A DNA stretch of 64,000 nt from Antrihabitans spumae (lineage in GTDB: Bacteria; Actinomycetota; Actinomycetes; Mycobacteriales; Mycobacteriaceae), in contig NZ_JBIMSN010000059.1 of the NCBI RefSeq assembly GCF_043944905.1, forward strand, positions 1-64,000. The letters are read 5' to 3'. The position numbers and the translations under genes are program-made. The notes below the pieces were generated by a model. That model was not told where the DNA came from and searched no databases. It was given only the letters and a program-made list of their open reading frames with translations. Below are positions 62,028-64,000 of the stretch, piece after piece. The first letter of the stretch is position 1, and each line of letters starts with the position of its first letter.

Positions 62028-63014
62028 ATGTCGCGAACCTACGCCGGCGGGGACGCCGACGCCTTCTCCGAGTTCCAGCACGAGTTGGCAATAGAACTGA
62101 AACGCGAATACGACGAGATCCTCGGAAGATTCGGGTTGGCCGAATACTCGGCCAGTCTGTACAAGGGCCGCTATTTTCGATCACGCCTAGCGCATCACGT
62201 TGCGGGAACACATACTTCGACGTTGCTCGATCACTGCAAGGCACTCGAGATGCTGCACACAGCAACGCTGGTGCACGACGACATCATCGACAAGGCCGTA
62301 CTACGGCGCAATCTGCCTACGCTGACCAATTCCTTCGGCCCCGACGAAGCTCTGCTCATCGGCAACCTGATCTCGACGCGCGGAATCTTCATCGCGGCAT
62401 CGGGTTCGGCACCGATGACGACGAGTTTCGTCGACGCCTACGACCGCGTGAACACCGCACAGGAATCCGAGCTCAGATTCCGCGGGCGCCTCGACAAAAC
62501 CGCGGAGCAGTACTACACGATCTGCCGCGGCAAGACCTCGGCAATGTTGGAGTTGGCCTTCCTCATCGGAGCCGCAGAAGCGGGACGCGACGACGGTCAC
62601 GCGCACCTGCTGCTCGCGATCCGCGAGATCGGCATCGCATTCCAGGTGGTCGACGATGTCGAAGACCTCGCAGCGTGGCTCGAAGGCGCCGAGAAGGACC
62701 GTTCGAAGAGTGCGCAGTTCGACATCGACCTCGGCAACTACACACTGCCTGTTGTCATCGCACTCGACGCGGCGGCGAAAACACCGGCAGGGCGCGATCT
62801 TTCGGCGATCGACAAGCAGATGTGGTCCGAGGCGATCGCAACGTCGACCGACATCGCCTACCGGCACCTCGAGGCGGCCGAGCAGGAGATCGAGCGGGCG
62901 CGTGAACTCAGCGAATCCCCCGTCGTCGTCACGAGGGTCGACGCCTGGTCGAAGAACGTGACGAAGGCTCTGCACACGAAGAAGCTCGATTCGGTCGTGC
63001 AGACCGACTTCTGA
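62028..63014 (+). CDS. Polyprenyl synthetase family protein (isoprenyl diphosphate synthase)
   Basis: A 328-residue class I isoprenyl diphosphate synthase. The first aspartate-rich motif is LVHDDIIDKAVLRR (Asp84, Asp85, Asp88). GKT follows at 169-171, and the second aspartate-rich motif is FQVVDDVED (Asp209, Asp210, Asp213). The family GGKRxRP box is changed to KGRYFRSRL. It probably condenses isopentenyl diphosphate with an allylic diphosphate; chain length cannot be predicted. It is divergent from smc, foreign to the M. tuberculosis order here, and translationally coupled to the short ORF just upstream. Confidence 0.85.
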   Translation: MSRTYAGGDADAFSEFQHELAIELKREYDEILGRFGLAEYSASLYKGRYFRSRLAHHVAGTHTSTLLDHCKALEMLHTATLVHDDIIDKAVLRRNLPTLTNSFGPDEALLIGNLISTRGIFIAASGSAPMTTSFVDAYDRVNTAQESELRFRGRLDKTAEQYYTICRGKTSAMLELAFLIGAAEAGRDDGHAHLLLAIREIGIAFQVVDDVEDLAAWLEGAEKDRSKSAQFDIDLGNYTLPVVIALDAAAKTPAGRDLSAIDKQMWSEAIATSTDIAYRHLEAAEQEIERARELSESPVVVTRVDAWSKNVTKALHTKKLDSVVQTDF

Positions 63015-63046
63015 TCTCCGCGCGCTGCTCCCCGTCTGTAGCCCGG

Positions 63047-63535
63047 CTAGAGAATCGCGAACGCTACGACGAGTCCCAGACCGAAGTGGGCAGCCGCGAC
63101 GATGAGCACCTCGGGGGTATAGGTCTCCGAGCGGATGACGGCACCGATGTCGACGCCGGACACAAGCTCGATCGCGCGCACAGAGACGACCTGCGCGATG
63201 ATGCCGACCAGGCCGAAAACCAGTGAGGCGATAAGCCCTTCGCTGAGCTTGCCGGAGGACGCGAAGATCGCAAGGACGACGATGAGAGCCATACTCACCA
63301 TCCCCGACGCGAGCACGATGATCGCGTTCGGCATGCCCGCGGTGACGAAGTCACGCAGTTTGCCCGGTGTGGTCAGATCGATCGCGTAGAAGCCGACGAT
63401 CATCAGGACGAGTCCGACGATCGCGTAGCAGACGATCGCCCCGACGCCCCGCCCGAGCGAACCCCAGTATCCCGACTCGAGCGCCATGGTGGTCACGGGT
63501 GAGGTGGACGAAGCTAGCAGCGATACCGATGTCAT
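63047..63535 (-). CDS. DUF350 membrane protein (YjfL-like)
   Basis: A 162-residue membrane protein with four helices and the repeated layout of DUF350. Helical segments lie near residues 29-52, 67-95, 100-125 and 140-162. Related YjfL proteins are encoded beside a glutathionylspermidine-synthase-like ATP-grasp protein, as here (35 bp upstream). Function unknown. Confidence 0.8.
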   Translation of the reverse strand: MTSVSLLASSTSPVTTMALESGYWGSLGRGVGAIVCYAIVGLVLMIVGFYAIDLTTPGKLRDFVTAGMPNAIIVLASGMVSMALIVVLAIFASSGKLSEGLIASLVFGLVGIIAQVVSVRAIELVSGVDIGAVIRSETYTPEVLIVAAAHFGLGLVVAFAIL

Positions 63536-63570
63536 TACGTTGTCTCCGTTTACTTTCGAGTGTGCGGCGT

Positions 63571-64000
63571 TCAGTCTTTGGCAGGTATGCGGTGCGGTAC
63601 GAAGGCGGCGCCGTCGTCGGTGACTAGGCCCGAGGTTTCACGGATCCCGAGCCCGGCCGAATCGTCGCCGACGATCCAGGCCCCGAGCGCGGGGCGCATG
63701 TCGTCGAATTCCGGTAGCGGGTCCAGCAATTGGTAGACGAAGCCCTCTTCGCCGTAGATGCCACCGGTCGCGGTTTCCATACCGGCGCCGACGATCGTGA
63801 TGTTCGCGCCTTCACGGCCGAGCTTCGGTTTGCGCACGAATTCGGTCAGCTCGTTCGGCTGATCCAGGTACGCGGGCAACAGATTCGGATGTCCGGGGTA
63901 CATCTCCCACAGGACGGCGAGGATCGCCTTGTTGCTGAGCAGCGTCTTCCAGAGCGGCTCGATCCACATGGTCGCGGGCAGGCTCGCCACGACGCGCTTG
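63571..64000 (-). CDS. Glutathionylspermidine synthase-like ATP-grasp protein (partial, runs off the window)
   Basis: The C-terminal 143 or so residues of a protein of the YjfC/YgiC family (glutathionylspermidine synthase pre-ATP-grasp type). Recognisable pieces are WIEPLWKTLLSNKAILAVLWEMYPGHPNLLPA, the KPKLGREGANI motif and GYxEEGFVYQ-like GEEGFVYQLLDPLP, then GAWIVGDDSAGLGIRE. The frame is open through base 64000, so the N-terminus is missing. It is upstream of the DUF350 gene on the same strand. Confidence 0.85.
   Translation of the reverse strand, partial: KRVVASLPATMWIEPLWKTLLSNKAILAVLWEMYPGHPNLLPAYLDQPNELTEFVRKPKLGREGANITIVGAGMETATGGIYGEEGFVYQLLDPLPEFDDMRPALGAWIVGDDSAGLGIRETSGLVTDDGAAFVPHRIPAKD

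Noticed and set aside
1..64000. tRNA, rRNA, CRISPR array, insertion sequence or prophage
   Set aside because: No cloverleaf-like gene, no direct repeat-spacer series and no transposase or phage protein was seen; XerC is the housekeeping recombinase.

Overview
The window is high-GC actinobacterial DNA from the mycolate-producing order Mycobacteriales, most likely a Rhodococcus or close relative. The main evidence is gene order. M23 peptidase-xerC, dprA-comM-yraN, DUF2469-rnhB-lepB-rplS, rpsP-KH-rimM-trmD, ffh-amidohydrolase, amt-glnB-glnD and ftsY/smc follow the order known from Mycobacterium tuberculosis. Mycothiol-type, F420-type, FadE5-type and Tat/lipoprotein genes fit this too. I see no rRNA, tRNA, CRISPR array, prophage or insertion sequence.

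0.1-8.9 kb: an iron-regulated siderophore-interacting protein sits beside a purine-catabolism island. The island holds a GntR regulator, an NCS1 allantoin-type permease, an allantoin racemase-like protein, cofactor-free allantoinase (PuuE), allantoicase and a DUF6986 aldolase-fold enzyme. Next come an MpaB-like oxygenase and a divergent TetR gene sharing a 24-bp dyad. 8.9-20.2 kb: an MBL-fold hydrolase, an M23 peptidase and XerC; a NitT/TauT-type ABC transporter whose second permease is frameshifted; an M23 lipoprotein; a Baeyer-Villiger-type monooxygenase; a membrane protein/winged-helix pair; and a PaaK-like ligase. 20.2-25.7 kb: the conserved dprA to rplS block. 25.9-34.5 kb: a membrane protein, Tex, a double-TetR regulator, a FadE5 acyl-CoA dehydrogenase and the trmD-rimM-KH-rpsP operon.

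34.7-40.7 kb: a tripartite tricarboxylate transporter operon (tctCBA plus a universal stress protein), divergent from a CitA/CitB-type two-component pair. 40.9-46.9 kb: a FabH-like ketosynthase, a DinB-like mycothiol-dependent isomerase family protein, an LLM oxidoreductase, a CPBP protease, an amidohydrolase and Ffh. 47.0-53.5 kb: the nitrogen-control operon amt-glnB-glnD behind a GlnR-type operator, preceded by an HMG-CoA lyase and a CaiB-type CoA transferase. 53.6-64.0 kb: an alpha/beta hydrolase, two uncharacterised proteins, ftsY, a DUF2237 protein and smc; a divergent polyprenyl synthetase coupled to a 27-codon upstream ORF; and a DUF350 / glutathionylspermidine-synthase-like pair cut by the window edge.

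The most striking non-coding signal is a four-copy palindromic repeat with an arm of about 17-21 bp. Every copy lies at the 3' end of a gene, and two copies contain the stop codon of the neighbouring gene. Other regulatory signals seen directly are an iron box, a GlnR-type box, two pairs of DnaA-box-like sequences and several perfect dyads in intergenic regions. No obviously new defence or biosynthetic system is present. The best leads for novelty are the repeat family, the short ORF with its polyprenyl synthetase, and the DUF6986 enzyme in the purine operon.
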